A DNA stretch of 64,000 bases, taken from assembly GCA_019925795.1 (NCBI GenBank), contig CM034313.1, forward strand, positions 90,489,663 to 90,553,662. The letters run 5' to 3'. Position numbers and translations under genes: made by a program. Origin of the DNA: Dendrobium chrysotoxum. Lineage: Eukaryota; Streptophyta; Magnoliopsida; Asparagales; Orchidaceae. Shown in pieces: positions 31,671-44,151 of the stretch (its first letter is position 1; each line of letters starts with the position of its first letter). Below the pieces are notes generated by a model. The model was not told where the DNA came from. It saw only the letters and a program-made list of their open reading frames with translations, and did no database searches.

Positions 31671-34108
31671 AAATCTCCCCTTAGCTCCAAAGTGCTTCAA
31701 GAAGAATTTTTGAGTTCGATTATCAGTAAATGTAATGAAAACTTGCTTCCTTGAAATTTTTCATGGAAATGTAAACTGCCGCATTTAATTGAAATTCCAG
31801 ACCAACCGGCATTTGCAAGAAGCCATCAGGTTCTTCGTTACTACTGCTTTTGTAAATTGCTGCTGATTTATCTTCCTGTAAATAGTCTTCTACTAGGATT
31901 TCTTGATGTTTTCCTACAGGCAAAGGTTCTTGGAATCAATAACTACATCTTGGATCAACTCAAGTTTCGCCCAGGCCCTGGCAAGCTTCGAATTGGAATT
32001 AAACAGGGGTTCAGCAGGGGAAAGTTGGCATCTAAGTGCAGAAAAGTATCATATACGTTGGCCAAGAAAGTTCTTAGGAAATTTCCAAACAATGTAGCAA
32101 TTATTGATCAATCAAATCACTATCATACTATTTTGTGTAGTCCAACTTGTGCTTTGCTTTTCATTTTTTTTCAATTATTGGTTAGTTTTTGGGATCAAGA
32201 TTTGAATCAATTGTTGGCAAGGATTTCTTTGCAGGATTGGCAATAAAGTTTTAAGGTTTTTTTTGTTTTATTAAGTTAGTCATTCTCCATCCTTATCCTC
32301 GGTGTCAAAATTTTTTTTTTTGGTTGGTTGGTTGTTTATATAGGCAAAATTTCTAACAATTTTCAAATGAGATTTAATATTCCAACTACTTGTGTCATGT
32401 ATGACTCCTCCGAATGAAGATTCTGATCTTTTCTTTAAATCGAGCTTTGATACAAAAAAATTTAGAGACAATATCACAGTCTTTTCGATGATTCTAACTA
32501 ATGCTACATTTTGTCTTAATACATTCTTGGAGAGATTTATGCATTGCAAAAGTAGCAAAATAAATCGAGGATATCTCCATTCAAACTGCTCTCTAAAACA
32601 TTTGGTGGAAAAGAAATAATATATGTTTTCAACATTATTAATAAGGAAAAATCCATCTAGGTCAACATGATATCTCAAGCTTATTTTTGAATGGATTCTA
32701 ATCATTAAGAAAATGCACTTAAAATTATCACGAAAAGGAAGAATTTCTTTCTTCCAATTAAGCTTTTAGAATTATACAAAGTTAGAACTTGATCCTTAGT
32801 TCTCTGTTGTTGTTGCTATAATTCTCTTTGGTTTTTTTTTTCCTTTATTTAATAAGAAGAGATTTCCCCAACTTTTTAGTCAAAAGAAAAAAGATATAGC
32901 AAACATGAATTAAAAAGTTCAAAATAAGAATACTATAGTGCAATAAAAATGTCAAAGCCAGTAAGTAAGAAATAATTAAAAGATTGCATATAAAGCTGAG
33001 TAGTTAAATGATGTGGGCATATATCAGAATCCCTACCATTTGTTATCACAAGTGCAATGATCATATAATCTAAGGCCAAAGCATGTAAAGAAAGTGTAGA
33101 TCTAGGTTTCCTTGTGACAACCCACACTGAGCTCCATGCCTATGCAAAAGGATGAGAGCATTTTCACAATATTACAGGCATTGATCAAGGGATGCACTTA
33201 TAACACTATACCAATCTAGGAAACTCAAAAATATAAGAAAACGAGAATTTCTTCAAAAAAGTTAAATGATGATAGTTTGTGAATGTGCAATACAAATAAT
33301 CATCTAATCAGTAAAATTCAAATGTTTGAGTAAGCTAAAATATTAAATAAGAAAACTGACTCAAATAATTAAAATCCATAAACTACATACAAAATTAATT
33401 GTTTACTTTCTATGTAACTCAAATGACCATCTTCCTAGACATATTGCAGAAAATTAATGGACATCCAGAAAATAATTTCACCTTAGCTCCAATTTGGACA
33501 AAGTACCGAAAAGGCAACAGAAACATATGTAGACATATAGGTTTGCAGGGAATTTTGTCAGTTTTTCAGTGAACCAGTCTTATTCACCCAGCTTTATTAT
33601 GTTGACAAATTGCAAGCTTCTCCTATCATTTCGATTTTCATTAGGTACAAGAGATATGGCTTGTACCAACTGCCTTCCCAACTCGATTATGTTATTATGT
33701 CTTTTAGCCGGTCAATCTAGCTTCTATTATTATAATGGGCAGTTGGGCACCCCAAATATTAATAAAAATTAGGTTCGATCTTTGCAATATTTTGCGTAAC
33801 TATGATATGTAGTTTACTTGTTAAAGAGCACCGCATGTATGACGGAGAATCTTGGCCCCAGTTGTTCCATTGCCTTTATCATTCAGCCGTGTGACAAAAA
33901 TACACATTCCGTAACTAATTCTCGCTAGAAGATGCATCCTCAACCAGAAAGATACAAAATGGACATCAATAAATGAAAAAGAATGTAAATATCAGAAGAC
34001 AGGTAAAAACTAATAAAACAAACAAACAAATTCCATGCCCAACAAAATGCACGATCATGAAAAAAAAGAGTAAATCTAAAAATATTATCTGTTAATCAAT
34101 AGTCTGAC
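31671..34108. other. ALA2 intron 1, unclassified
   Basis: AT-rich intron sequence. Open frames at 31857-32246 (+) and 32280-32705 (-) have no recognisable domain. They may be further decayed L1 3' sequence or chance frames. No splice-bounded exon was identified. Confidence 0.4.
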
Positions 34109-35060
34109 TGATGATGGGCTTAAACTCATCAGAAATTCAGGATTTAGGCGTTGAGACAAGCACAATGACATTCAAGTTTTGACGTTGCTTTACATGCCTT
34201 ATTTTCTATTTTTCATTTCTTTTAATGTAACTTCCTATGATGATGGTTCCTAGTGTGTTCTCTAGTGCTTTGATTTTTTGGTTGGTTCCGTTTACTTAAC
34301 TGCAAGCAAGTCAATTAAGCTCTCACCAAGTTCCCTAGCTCAGTTGTTTATAATTCCCTGTCTCAATACATGTTAGTCTGTCTAGGTCTTCTTTCCCTAA
34401 TGGCATTGCAGCTAGATTTTGGTTCTCTGATATAGTGACATTTAAGAATTTTTTGTCCCCTTCCATATGGGATTCCAAGCTAACTTGTTGCATCCTCTAA
34501 TTGGAGTTGATTTTGATGTTTACGTTCAGCTACCCTCTGTTTCCTTGCTTTAGTTCAAAACCGAATGTGTTATCTTGATGCTCTTCTATCGTAATTGGAG
34601 TCAAATGGCTGGTCGGTTCCCTTCTACAGCTTTCCTGTTACAGTTAAAATCGGATGGTTCACTAGTTTCCTTCAAAGGCTTTCCTACTAATTCACTAGTT
34701 TACTTCTAAGGTTTTCCTGCTGTAGCTAAACTCTCTGCCATATGTTTCCTTTCTTGGAGACTAAAAGCTGCTATTGGACCTACTTGGATATGAAGCTTAT
34801 CGTTTGGGTTGGAATTCAAGAATGCAAAACTGTTAAGTACCAGTTTTTAGGCTAGATTTTCATAAAACATCAATTATAGGTTTTTTGGGCTATAAATACG
34901 GACCATGAGGCAAGAAAAAATTCAATTTATGCATAATATAATTCCAACTTTTCTCTCAAAACTTATGTTAATGGATCTGAATACTTTCAGCGTGGAGCGA
35001 GCCTTGATAATAACTTCCTGTCTATAGCTTTCTCCTTGTAACATTATGTGGCATGTATCT
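34109..35060 (+). repeat. Diverged LTR-like repeat, copy 1
   Basis: It shares an order of short matches with 36696-37260, for example 'caagcaagt.a.tt', 'ccttccatatg.ga.t' and 'gtttccttg/att.tagtt'. It has a TATA-box-like 'gggctataaatacgg' near 34887-34901 and a pyrimidine-rich later part. It is probably an old LTR. No target duplication was found. Confidence 0.4.
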
Positions 35061-35776
35061 TCTTGGTGACTTATATCCTTTTCCTATTTCATCTACATGT
35101 TTTGTGATTTTTTTGCATGTGAGATTGAGAATTACTTTGAGTCTGTTGCACTTTAGTTTTCCTTTCACGAGATGAACCATTATCTTTATGTTGTTTTAGT
35201 CTGCTCATAAATTCTTGGAAGATTTCAGAAATCTGTCCTTTCAAACTATCTTTGGAGTGAGTTTTACATGTTTTATGATTTAAATCAGAAATACAATGTT
35301 TTTTCCCCGAAATAGGAGTCGTTGGATTTTGAAATTTGATATTTTGCATGATCTTGTGCATCTCATCCTGAATTTCCTCTAAAAAAATCAATCATATAGT
35401 GTTTGAGCCAATGATTGCATCATATCAGCTAATAGTGAGAAAAAATAATTGGTCAATTATCAAAACAATAAAATATGCAATGTAAATGACATTAGGTAGG
35501 TTATGATTATAAACTAATACAACCTCACTTTCATGATGTTCAGCATTCTAATCCTACATTCAAAGGAAAGTATGGCGTTGAATTTTTTTTCAAAGTACAA
35601 CAGTGATTTTGAAATTTCTTTAACTGTTACCATTTATTTGATTCCAAAAGATTAAATGTGTGATAAATCAAAATTTATAGCACAATAATTATTTTAGCAA
35701 ATTGTTTCATGTGAAATTAAACCTATATGCTCCAAATATAAACTGACATTTGACATTTAGTGACAGTTTAAGCAGG

Positions 35777-35850
35777 TGAACAAAGTGCATGTGCAAGTGA
35801 ACAAAGTGCGGAACAAATTGCATCTGCAAGTGAACAAAGTGCATGCGGTA
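35777..35850 (+). repeat. Short tandem repeat 'aagtgaacaaagtgc'
   Basis: Three copies of 'gtgaacaaagtgc' at 24-48 bp spacing lie between the two LTR-like repeats. The small open frames on both strands come from this repeat. Confidence 0.7.
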
Positions 35851-36695
35851 CATTTGAATATTATAATAGGTTTACCGTTTTTGTCTCTGAACATCTTTAA
35901 CCTTGAGATTATTTTGTTACAATTTTGTTTTATTAAAAGTCTTAAGCGAGAGATTACAAATGAATTAAGATTCAGTTCGTAAAAAAATACCACGAGAAGT
36001 TCCATTCAGCTCTTTAAATATTGAGGTATGTTAAAATCATTCTATTGGGATTGTCACATGGGTTTAATTGCCCTAAAAAGTTATTATCATAAACCATAAA
36101 TCATGTCGAACATAAATTGACACGAGTTAAAAATTAATATAAACTCAAAGTTGAGCGTGAAATCATATTTGAACAGAAACTTCGGATGAAAAAGTCAATC
36201 TACTGTTGAAAATGAACCTAAACCTATATCAAAACAAGAGCTGAACTTTTTAGTTTGAACTGAATTTGATCATGAGATCAATTATGAATTAAATCTCAAT
36301 TAGAAATTGAATTTTAACCTACAGTCATATCTAAATCTAAATTGAAGCCTAAAATTTGACAATGATCTTAATTGATAACTTGAACTTTAATGAAGATTGA
36401 CTCTACTCTAAAAATGAAAATGAAATTTTTAAGATAACAAAAAAAAAAATTCCGTGAATTCAGATCTAGCATTTTACCAAAGAATCTTACTCATTTTACT
36501 TTTGAAACTATCATTAATCATGATATTGTGCCAATTATTAAAGGTAGATATCAGAGGTACCTTGTCCACTAGCATTGATCTATTTATGTTGATTCATGTA
36601 TTACCTTGAATTAAGCACAGTAACTATATCTATATTTGATTGATGAATATCAAACGCTCAATTTATCATAGTTGATTTTTCAAGCCAGACAGATT

Positions 36696-37260
36696 TGACA
36701 TCTGAAGACTTATACTCATTTGAAATGAATGATTTGAGCGCTGAGCCCAACACGATGACATACTAAGTTTTTATGTGTTTTAGTTATGTTATTTCTATTT
36801 TTAGTTTATTTTTTACGTAACATGCCTATGAGAATGGTGTCTATGAAAAAAGGATGTGTACTCTGGTGTTTTGGCTCCTTCAATTGTTTAGTTTACTTCA
36901 TAGACTACAAGCAAGTTGATTTAGCACTCATCAAATTCCTTAACTTGTTCCCAATTCCCTATTTCAGTACATGTTTGAGTTTCAACCCAAGCCTGTTTTT
37001 CCAGCATCATTGTAGTTGGATTGCAATTTTCTAAGATTTCCAATTTTTTACCCTTCCATATGAGACTTTCAATTCTTTGGTGTATCCTCAATTTAAAATT
37101 GGTTTTGTCTTGTGCAAAACATGTCTTGCCTTCTATAGCAGCTGCCCTTAGTTTCCTTATTATAGTTGAAACCAGGAGATGCTGTATTGTAGCTTTGCTT
37201 ATTTACCATTTCAGTTTTGAACTACCTTGGAAAACACAGATGACAAAGCCTAGAAATGGA
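36696..37260 (+). repeat. Diverged LTR-like repeat, copy 2 (truncated)
   Basis: It is similar to the first about 450 bases of the repeat at 34109. The sequence between the copies (35061-36695) shows no clear gag or pol, so this may be a gutted LTR element or two independent old insertions. It ends about 240 bp from ALA2 exon 1. Confidence 0.4.
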
Positions 37261-37502
37261 GGATGATGCGCACAAATCATCATTAGGTTGCAATTAAGAT
37301 TCAGCAACAACACAAAAAAAGTCAGCATGGTACTCACATTAATAAAGAAGAAGTGTATTCACTAATACTCTGCACTTGCCTAAAGTTTCTATAACATAAG
37401 AAATCAAAGATAATGCAAATTAAAAGGTACAAAAAAATAATTGAAGTAAAGGATGAAAGACAAATGAAGCAATTATAATAAATTAAAGAGCTAAGCATGA
37501 AC

Positions 37503-37624
37503 CTGAATTGCTCCAATAAATTCTTCGGGAGAAAATTCAAAATAGTATACTTCCTATTGGATATCCGGTTATCACAGAAAGAATCCTGGAAGGAATCATC
37601 ATTGATGTATACAAAGCGTTTCAT
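37503..37624 (-). CDS. ALA2: ALA2-like phospholipid-transporting ATPase, exon 1 (start)
   Basis: The start ATG is placed at 37624 because the family begins MKRFVYIND; an in-frame ATG six codons upstream (37642) is possible. The exon has 40 codons plus two bases and ends 'CAATTCAG|GTTCAT'. It encodes MKRFVYINDD, then CDNRISNRKYTILNFLPKN, then LLEQF: the cytosolic N-terminal motif of P4-ATPases (family: N-x-I-x-x-x-K-Y-x-x-x-x-F-L-P-K-N-L-x-E-Q-F). It joins exon 2 in phase to read EQFSRFMNQYF. The three exons give 151 intact codons, about an eighth of the usual 1100-residue length; the rest of the gene lies left of the window. Confidence 0.92.
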
Positions 37625-38381
37625 TGCTAACTTCAGCACCATATGAAATTTTACAACCCAAAGGCTATTTGGTGGCGATTAATAGATGAAGATCCATCTA
37701 ATCAGGAAAAAGAAAAGGTATTTATAATAGAGTCAATACATTACCATTATTACTTTCAACACAATGATCAGAAAAGAAACAAGTAAAATAGTAACACTGC
37801 TGATGCCTATAATAATTCGTAAGATATTTAAAGATGGAATGTAGCATATCTGTAAGTAATTGCTATAGTATTGCAATCCAATTTACATATATTTTTAGTT
37901 CTGTTGTAAACCTGATACTTGCTGCAAGAATCCAACATGAACATATGACTTAAATATTTGGTCAAAAATAAACTGCTATGATAGGGCATTGATCGAGGAA
38001 ATAGACAAGTTGTAGAGCTTAATTTCCTCCCATGTATATTTAAATGTTTGTGATTTTATGAGATTGTACTTGTGAAATATATTACATGGATGTGAACAAT
38101 ATTCCTAGTCTACCTAACTTTTATTTAAGCATTCACATATGCATGAATGCTTATATCCATGTAATGAATGCATGTTTATATCTATACAATACTATCTCTA
38201 ATTTTTTAACGGATAAATCCATCTGCAGAGACAGATAAATCATCCAAAATATGATTTCAGGTGGCTTTCTAACCTAAAAATTCTATCAGAAAAATAAGAA
38301 CTGTAAAACTAAAATAAAAAACCATTGATGTCATTACTGATGGATTTTCCTCGTGATTGTTGATGAAAGGCTACCAAACGC
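37625..38381 (-). promoter_or_regulatory. ALA2 upstream region (5' UTR and promoter expected)
   Basis: This is the 757 bp between the ALA2 start and duplicated block A. It is AT-rich; TATA-like strings are common, so no single core promoter can be chosen. No element or gene is recognised. Confidence 0.4.
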
Positions 38382-40099
38382 TTCCAACAGATTTTCAGTC
38401 GTGGCGCAATTGATAGGGGAAAAACATTGTAAAAACGATGTCACTGAAAAATCAATTGGCCATTCTCTAAGCTTTCCGATGGAGGCCCAAAAACTCTAAA
38501 ACAAATAAAAAAAATGAGCGCTAATTCATCTAAAGAAGCAAATTAAAAATAAATTATTCCTTTAAATGGAAAAGAAAATGGTACTAGCATGCAAACAATA
38601 TACCAATAAAAATAAATTGTCATGCAATGGAGAAGAGGAAGCAATCGAACATAAGGCTTCAAATCAACTGTTGTATTAGCATAGCATTGCACCATCCCGA
38701 TTATTAGTAGTAAATTTTGCTTGGCAGAAATTGGACACTATAAACCATCAAGTTCTATGAATTGTACAAAAGAAAACAGAAAGGCGGTTTGTTCATAATA
38801 AAAAAATGGAGAATGAGTGAGAATATTTACTCATTCATAGGCTCTTAGCAATTAGCGTCAAAGAATTGATTCTACGAGCAACATTCCACGAGAAATCCCA
38901 GAGCGCCCACCGGAAGCTCCTTCTGTTTGGCAACGGGATTTATGCAGGATTTGAGCAGGATATAGTGTAAATCCTACCAAACGGGATCTGAGAATCCCGA
39001 AATCTCACGCCGAGATAAATCTGCCCTTACCCTATTTTTTTGCGTAAATTCCAGATTTACTAAATCCTGGGGTTCGAAGGATTTACGGAACTTGGACGAA
39101 GAAGCGCGAGAGGGAGAAAGATGCTTACCTGTGCGGCGAGCTACCGTCCTGACATCCGACAGGAGCAACGTCGTTAAAGGGGCCGAGAAGCCTCTTTCGA
39201 CTGTTTCAAAACTCTACTTCCCGCGATGCACGGGAAGGCGAGGCAACGATCCCACGGGAAGGGAACGTCGTCGGAGGAGGCGAAGCACGCGACTCTTCAA
39301 AACTCTATCTCATGCGAAGCAGGCGAAGTCGAACGCTAGGGAGCTGCGGAGCAGGCGAGTCGAAGTGCAGCCAAGCAGCGGACTAGAGGTAAGAACAAAC
39401 ACTTGTTAATAATAACTCATTGAAATAAAATCGAATTAATTAATTAATTAATTAATTAATTAGTAAGGTAAGTTAATAATTAAATAACTAATTATTTCAA
39501 TAACAATTAAAAATTAATTAGGTAATTATTAATTTAATTATTAATTAAATATTTATTAAAACAACACCTAAATAAATAATTAAATAATTAGTACTACAAT
39601 AAAACATTAATTATATGCTTTAATAATTAACCAAAATTTGAATTATATTATTTATAATTGTAATTTATTGATGGAAATTACAATTGAAACTAATAAATAA
39701 TTCATAAAATAATTAGAAGTATAAATGATTATTATTTTAACTAATAACTAAATAATTAATTATATGCTTATCAATAATCTAATACTTATTAAATAACAAA
39801 TGAATATGTAATTAGATAATTAGTACTCTAATTAATAAGTAATTTTTATTTAAAATGCAAATTAAATTTAAATTCTTTTAAATTCTAGGTTACGTTGTCA
39901 AATAATTTCACAGGCTTTAACAGGATTTAACAGTTATTTTGCAAAAAAAATTTCAGGATTTAACATACTCACGATTTATTAAAACCATATTTACAGGATT
40001 TATTAAATCCTACTTTTTACCAAATAGCCCCTAATAATCATCATGGCTCCAAACACATCTGGAGATGTGACGCTCAATCCATTCTCCAAAGGCCTCCAT
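38382..40099. repeat. Duplicated block A (1718 bp)
   Basis: It is collinear with block B at 59779-62184, from 'ttccaacagattttcagtcg' to 'aaaggcctccat'. The first about 910 bases are nearly identical to B apart from small indels. The AT-rich end also matches. Compared with B it has an extra 'aaacgggatctgagaatccc' stretch near 38977 and lacks B's tandem insert. It contains a CpG-rich core (about 39090-39400) whose open frame is shifted by 2 bp in B, so it is not a conserved protein. Confidence 0.88.
38926..40031. mobile_element. Putative MITE-like element with CpG-rich core, in block A
   Basis: The left end 'tctgtttggcaacgggattt' with 'atgcaggattt' and the right end, read on the other strand, 'ctatttggtaaaaagtagga' with 'tttaataaatcc', are imperfect inverted repeats of the kind flanking hAT- or Harbinger-type MITEs. 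The core is CpG-rich and unlike the AT-rich arms, which suggests a captured gene fragment. Target duplication is unclear. Confidence 0.4.
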
Positions 40100-41280
40100 C
40101 CCTAGCAATCTCTGTCACACACTACTACCATAATACCTTCCTTAGCAACCTTTTTTGCTCGCACGCATCTGTCCCATGATGCCTTCCCCAATGAGTTATA
40201 CGGCATGTCGGTCCAACAGTGGCTTCCCCGGTCATGCGAACTTTAATAATTATGCTTGAGCCATCATATTTGACCTACCACATCACCTATCTCGTGATGC
40301 CTACCCCAATGCATTCAAACATTTATTTTCACAATGTTTAAACCAAGTTTCAACCACATTTGAATAAGGTTTGAATAAGGTTTGTGATGCCAAACAACCC
40401 CTAATAATCATCGTGGATACAAACAAATTCACAGGAGAAAGGTATAGTGATTTAAATGAGAATAAAGAAATAACATCATAAATGACAAACCCCAAAGCAT
40501 ATGCTCGAAGAAATAGATATGTCATAGGTACATGAAATTTGAGAATCACAATAGTGATATCCTATTTATTAGACAAGAACTTCAAAAATCTTGAGAACCT
40601 AGCCCTAAAACATGTAACTTGCAAGGAGAACACAATGAAATAATCCCTCTAAGGAGAGATTAAGCTCAAGTAATCGGGAGATAACTTTGGTACGACAAAG
40701 GGCCTTGGGGTTTGGTCTGCATAGCAGGCATAAACGGTGATAGCTGAGATCATAAAAGGCAAAGTAAGGAAGCACGGCTCGCAAGAGAGAGAGAAGGGGA
40801 GAGAGAGAGAGAGAGAGAGAAGGGAGTAGGTAAAAGAAATGGAGGGGAAATGGGGTGGGGCTCGGCATCTGAACTAGTAATGAATTCTCTGTGAAAGTTT
40901 AACTATGCTAGTAAACTATTTCCAATAAATATATTTTAATTTCTCAACGAAGAATAATGAACAACAATTCCAATTTAAAATCTCCAGCTAAATGAAATCG
41001 ACCTATGAGACTTTTCATAAGTAAATGAAAAATATAATTAAGAAATTTGACTTTTGTGACTCATACACATTCAAATGAAGAAATATAATTATTTTTTAGT
41101 AATGCGTTAAAAATTTTTACAAACAATACTCCTAGTGAGCGATATTATCTTATCATGATATCATCGACAGCTTTCCCCAACAAGATCCCATTGCAAACCT
41201 CTTTCTCTTTCACAAGTGGTTGTTTAATGATGTCATCCCTAATGTGTCATAAACCAATTTGATATGACCCACAGAAAGAT
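40100..41280. other. Repeat-derived intergenic DNA
   Basis: The stretch 40100-40400 shares 'ccttccc.a.caa', 'atgcctaccccaatgcat' and 'cacaatgtt.aaaccaa' blocks with 43030-43540, so it is a dispersed, diverged repeat. The end of block A ('ccctaataatcatc.tgg') recurs near 40397. A (ga)n microsatellite is at about 40783-40820. No gene is recognised. Confidence 0.5.
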
Positions 41281-43029
41281 AAATCATACCATGTTGAATT
41301 GGGATAGGCCAGCCCAATATCTAAACTCTGGGGACTAATTAGATCTCTTCTATCACATTATACATACCAAAAAGTTTCTGTTTAACTTTTTAAACAGAAT
41401 AAAATAAACTCATCAACAATTTCCTTTCATTTTATCAAAGTCTATAAACAACATTTCTAATACAGTACATGACTATATAGACACAAAATAAAGAAATAAA
41501 ATAAATAACCATGATTAAACAAAAAATCTGGGAAATACCTATACAGACTTAAACTGATCAGATCGTGAATGCTCTACTCAACTGGCTCATTCCCCTTTCC
41601 CTTGACCTGAAATAGAAGACAGAACATGCATGAGACAACACAGCTTAATATGTCACTCGTTTTGATCTAAATTTTAAAATAATTTACTTATTATGCATTT
41701 AACTAAATTTAGGCATTTCATAAGAAACAAATAAGACTAAGCATGATATTAATTGCAGATATCTGAAATAAAGCATAATGTGTGCTGAAAGTAAATAAAC
41801 AAGTACTTCATATATCAGAGTATAAAATAACAGATTTCTCTAGGTCCTTATACCACCCATCAAGAACAAGCACTTATGACTCTCATGTTGGCATATTAGA
41901 ATATAGGCTTTTATAACTCTCAATGTCTGGTACATATTAGATATTCAAAAACTCAGACCCTTATGACTCTCTATGCATTTAGCGCCATAACATAACTTTT
42001 TGAATAGAACTTCCACCACACATCAGATCTCTTCAAACTCACACACTAAGTAGATAATTATATATATCATTACATTTCAATAAAAATATTGTAAATAAAC
42101 TAGTTTCAGAATTTCACAGAACGTTTCAACGGTAGGCAACAGAACTATTTACTAAGCAAACTTTTTTATAATTTTAGAATATTATCAAATTACCATAGAT
42201 CATTCAAATGCTATTTTGAAGCTTTAATTGTACTACATCCTTATTTTGGGGAACCAAAATTATTTTCTAATTTGACAGAAACCCCATATTATTCAATTTT
42301 CTTGGTAAAAAAATGTTTAAAAAAAGTACCTAAATATCCAAAACTGTTGTGTATATAACATACGAAAAATTACACGATAGAAGTTTTACGGGTACAAAGT
42401 TATCCCATTTTTTCTCTAATAAAATTATAAATAAAATCAGAAGAAAAGCCAAAAATTTTGTATTTTAGAAAAACTGAGATATGTAGAATGTGACATACAT
42501 CTAGCTGGATAATTTTCTGAGTTAGGATGATAACAGAAAATGGATAGAAGACATCCAAATCTTTTCTTTCCCTCTCTAAAAACATCCTCTATCTCTCTAA
42601 CCGGCTAACTAAATGAGAGAAATTATTTCAAAATGGTAGACAGATATTTTTAATATAAAATTTGAGTCAGGCGCCGTGGGGCCTGAACTAGCATGCCGCA
42701 GCACTCTCCTACTAGGAGCACAGCACTACAACGCCGCCACAGCGCCGTAACACTTGATTTATTTTGGAAAAAAATCAAAGAGACCAAAGTCATGACGTCG
42801 CCAAATATAGCACAATGTCATCCCTTGGAAAAAAATTTCATATTTTTCAAACATGCATATAGACCTCTAGGACTCACTTTGGACCATATTTTGGCACTCA
42901 TATGCATATAGAACATTCTCAAACATATATAAAGGGGTTAAATTACATAAATTTTATGAGTTATCTTTATTGGATAGGATCAGAACATGTGTAATTATAC
43001 ACAAATTTGCCAGGTGTTGCATAATGACC
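41281..43029. other. Diverged LTR-like repeat and unclassified DNA
   Basis: Positions about 42060-42660 resemble 45310-45900 of the gypsy solo LTR (for example 'aacggtag.caa.ag', 'ttttagaat.t.a.caaatta'), so this is probably a decayed relative. The part after 42660 is different and locally CpG-rich ('gcgccgtggggcctg'). No coding region is supported. Confidence 0.4.
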
Positions 43030-43879
43030 TCTTTCCCTTGCATATGCTAATAGCACAGTGCCCTCCATCATAAACCTCCCTCTCCTTCACACTCCCTTGT
43101 CCCATAATGCCCTTCCCATCAACATATTTTCCTCGTATGCATCAGCCCTTAATGCCTTTCCCTACAACCTCTTCAACTCATACACCCCACACCCATGATG
43201 TCATCCCTAGCAACCTTCATCACACGCCAGCCCCGTGAAGCTTTCCTCAGCAACATCTTCTCATCACACGTGTCGATCTTGTGATGCCTTCCCTGACAAG
43301 CTCCATGGTACGTTAGTCACACGATAGCTCCCCAAATATGTGAACTCCAACAATTATGCTTGAACCATCAAATTTACACTAGCACATCATTGGTCTCATA
43401 ATGCCTACCCCAATGCACCCAAAGTTTTCTTTTTTTCACAATGTTCAAACCAATATTGAGCCACATTTGAACAAATGTTTGAATCGGGTTCGAGCCATAT
43501 TTGAATTAGGTTCAAACCATGAGGTCTAATTCAAACCAATTTCAATCATGGCACACTTCAACTAGCAATCATCCAATGTAAGAGGAGGACAATTTCATCA
43601 AAAATTAACTTTCAGATGTTTCTCTAATAAAACAATTTATGTGGATATTTGCCTAATTGCATCTAATAAGCAGCATGCAAAGTCAACTTTCACAAAATAA
43701 TTGTAGATAAGTGGAATGAAATATCATATGCGAGTATGGGTAATGCAAATTACAATGGTTGATGACATGGATGATTAGATTAAAAGGAAATTATGATGGC
43801 TAACTTGTTAGCCAATATAAAGGTTGATGATGATTGTATGATAATGGAATTGAGCAATTATGCTATTACAACCATACAA
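43030..43879. other. Diverged dispersed repeat
   Basis: It is related to 40100-40400. Inside it the phrase 'catgatg.c.tccctagcaa' and variants occur several times, so the unit is itself a degenerate tandem array. No gene is seen. Confidence 0.45.
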
Positions 43880-44111
43880 CAATAACAACAACAAGCCTTT
43901 ATCCCATTATGTGGGACTAATTACATGAAGCATTTTTCTCCTTCTATTATATTAAGAGTCAAATTCTCATTTAAATATAATAAAAAATATATTATTTTTA
44001 ATACTTCTAACCAAGTATTTTTAAGTCTACCTCTATAATAGCCCATATTTTGAACTAGTAAAATAATTTTATAAAAGTCATTAAAGTCTAAATTATAAAC
44101 CATATTCGTCA
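43880..44111 (-). mobile_element. RTE-clade LINE 3' end fragment
   Basis: It begins with an 'acaacaataacaacaacaag' tail (a TTG-type tail on the minus strand), followed by 'cctttatcccattatgtggg', the conserved 3' end of the RTE copies at 50583 and 55616. It is 5'-truncated. Confidence 0.75.
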
Positions 44112-44151
44112 TTATATATATATATAATTATGATTTAGGATATGTGCCTCT

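Noticed and set aside
31723..32246. Opposing frames after the L1 RT relic, considered as a gene fragment.
   Set aside because: No recognisable motif; the frames overlap on opposite strands and the region is AT-rich. Left as unclassified intron.
39092..39409. A 105-codon basic open frame in block A and its relative at 60515-60736.
   Set aside because: Block B has a 2-bp insertion just upstream ('gcgcgcgag' versus 'gcgcgag') and diverges in the 3' half; there is no domain. Frame is not conserved, so this is not called as a gene.
43921..44112. A 63-codon minus-strand frame.
   Set aside because: It lies in the 3' untranslated end of a truncated RTE LINE.
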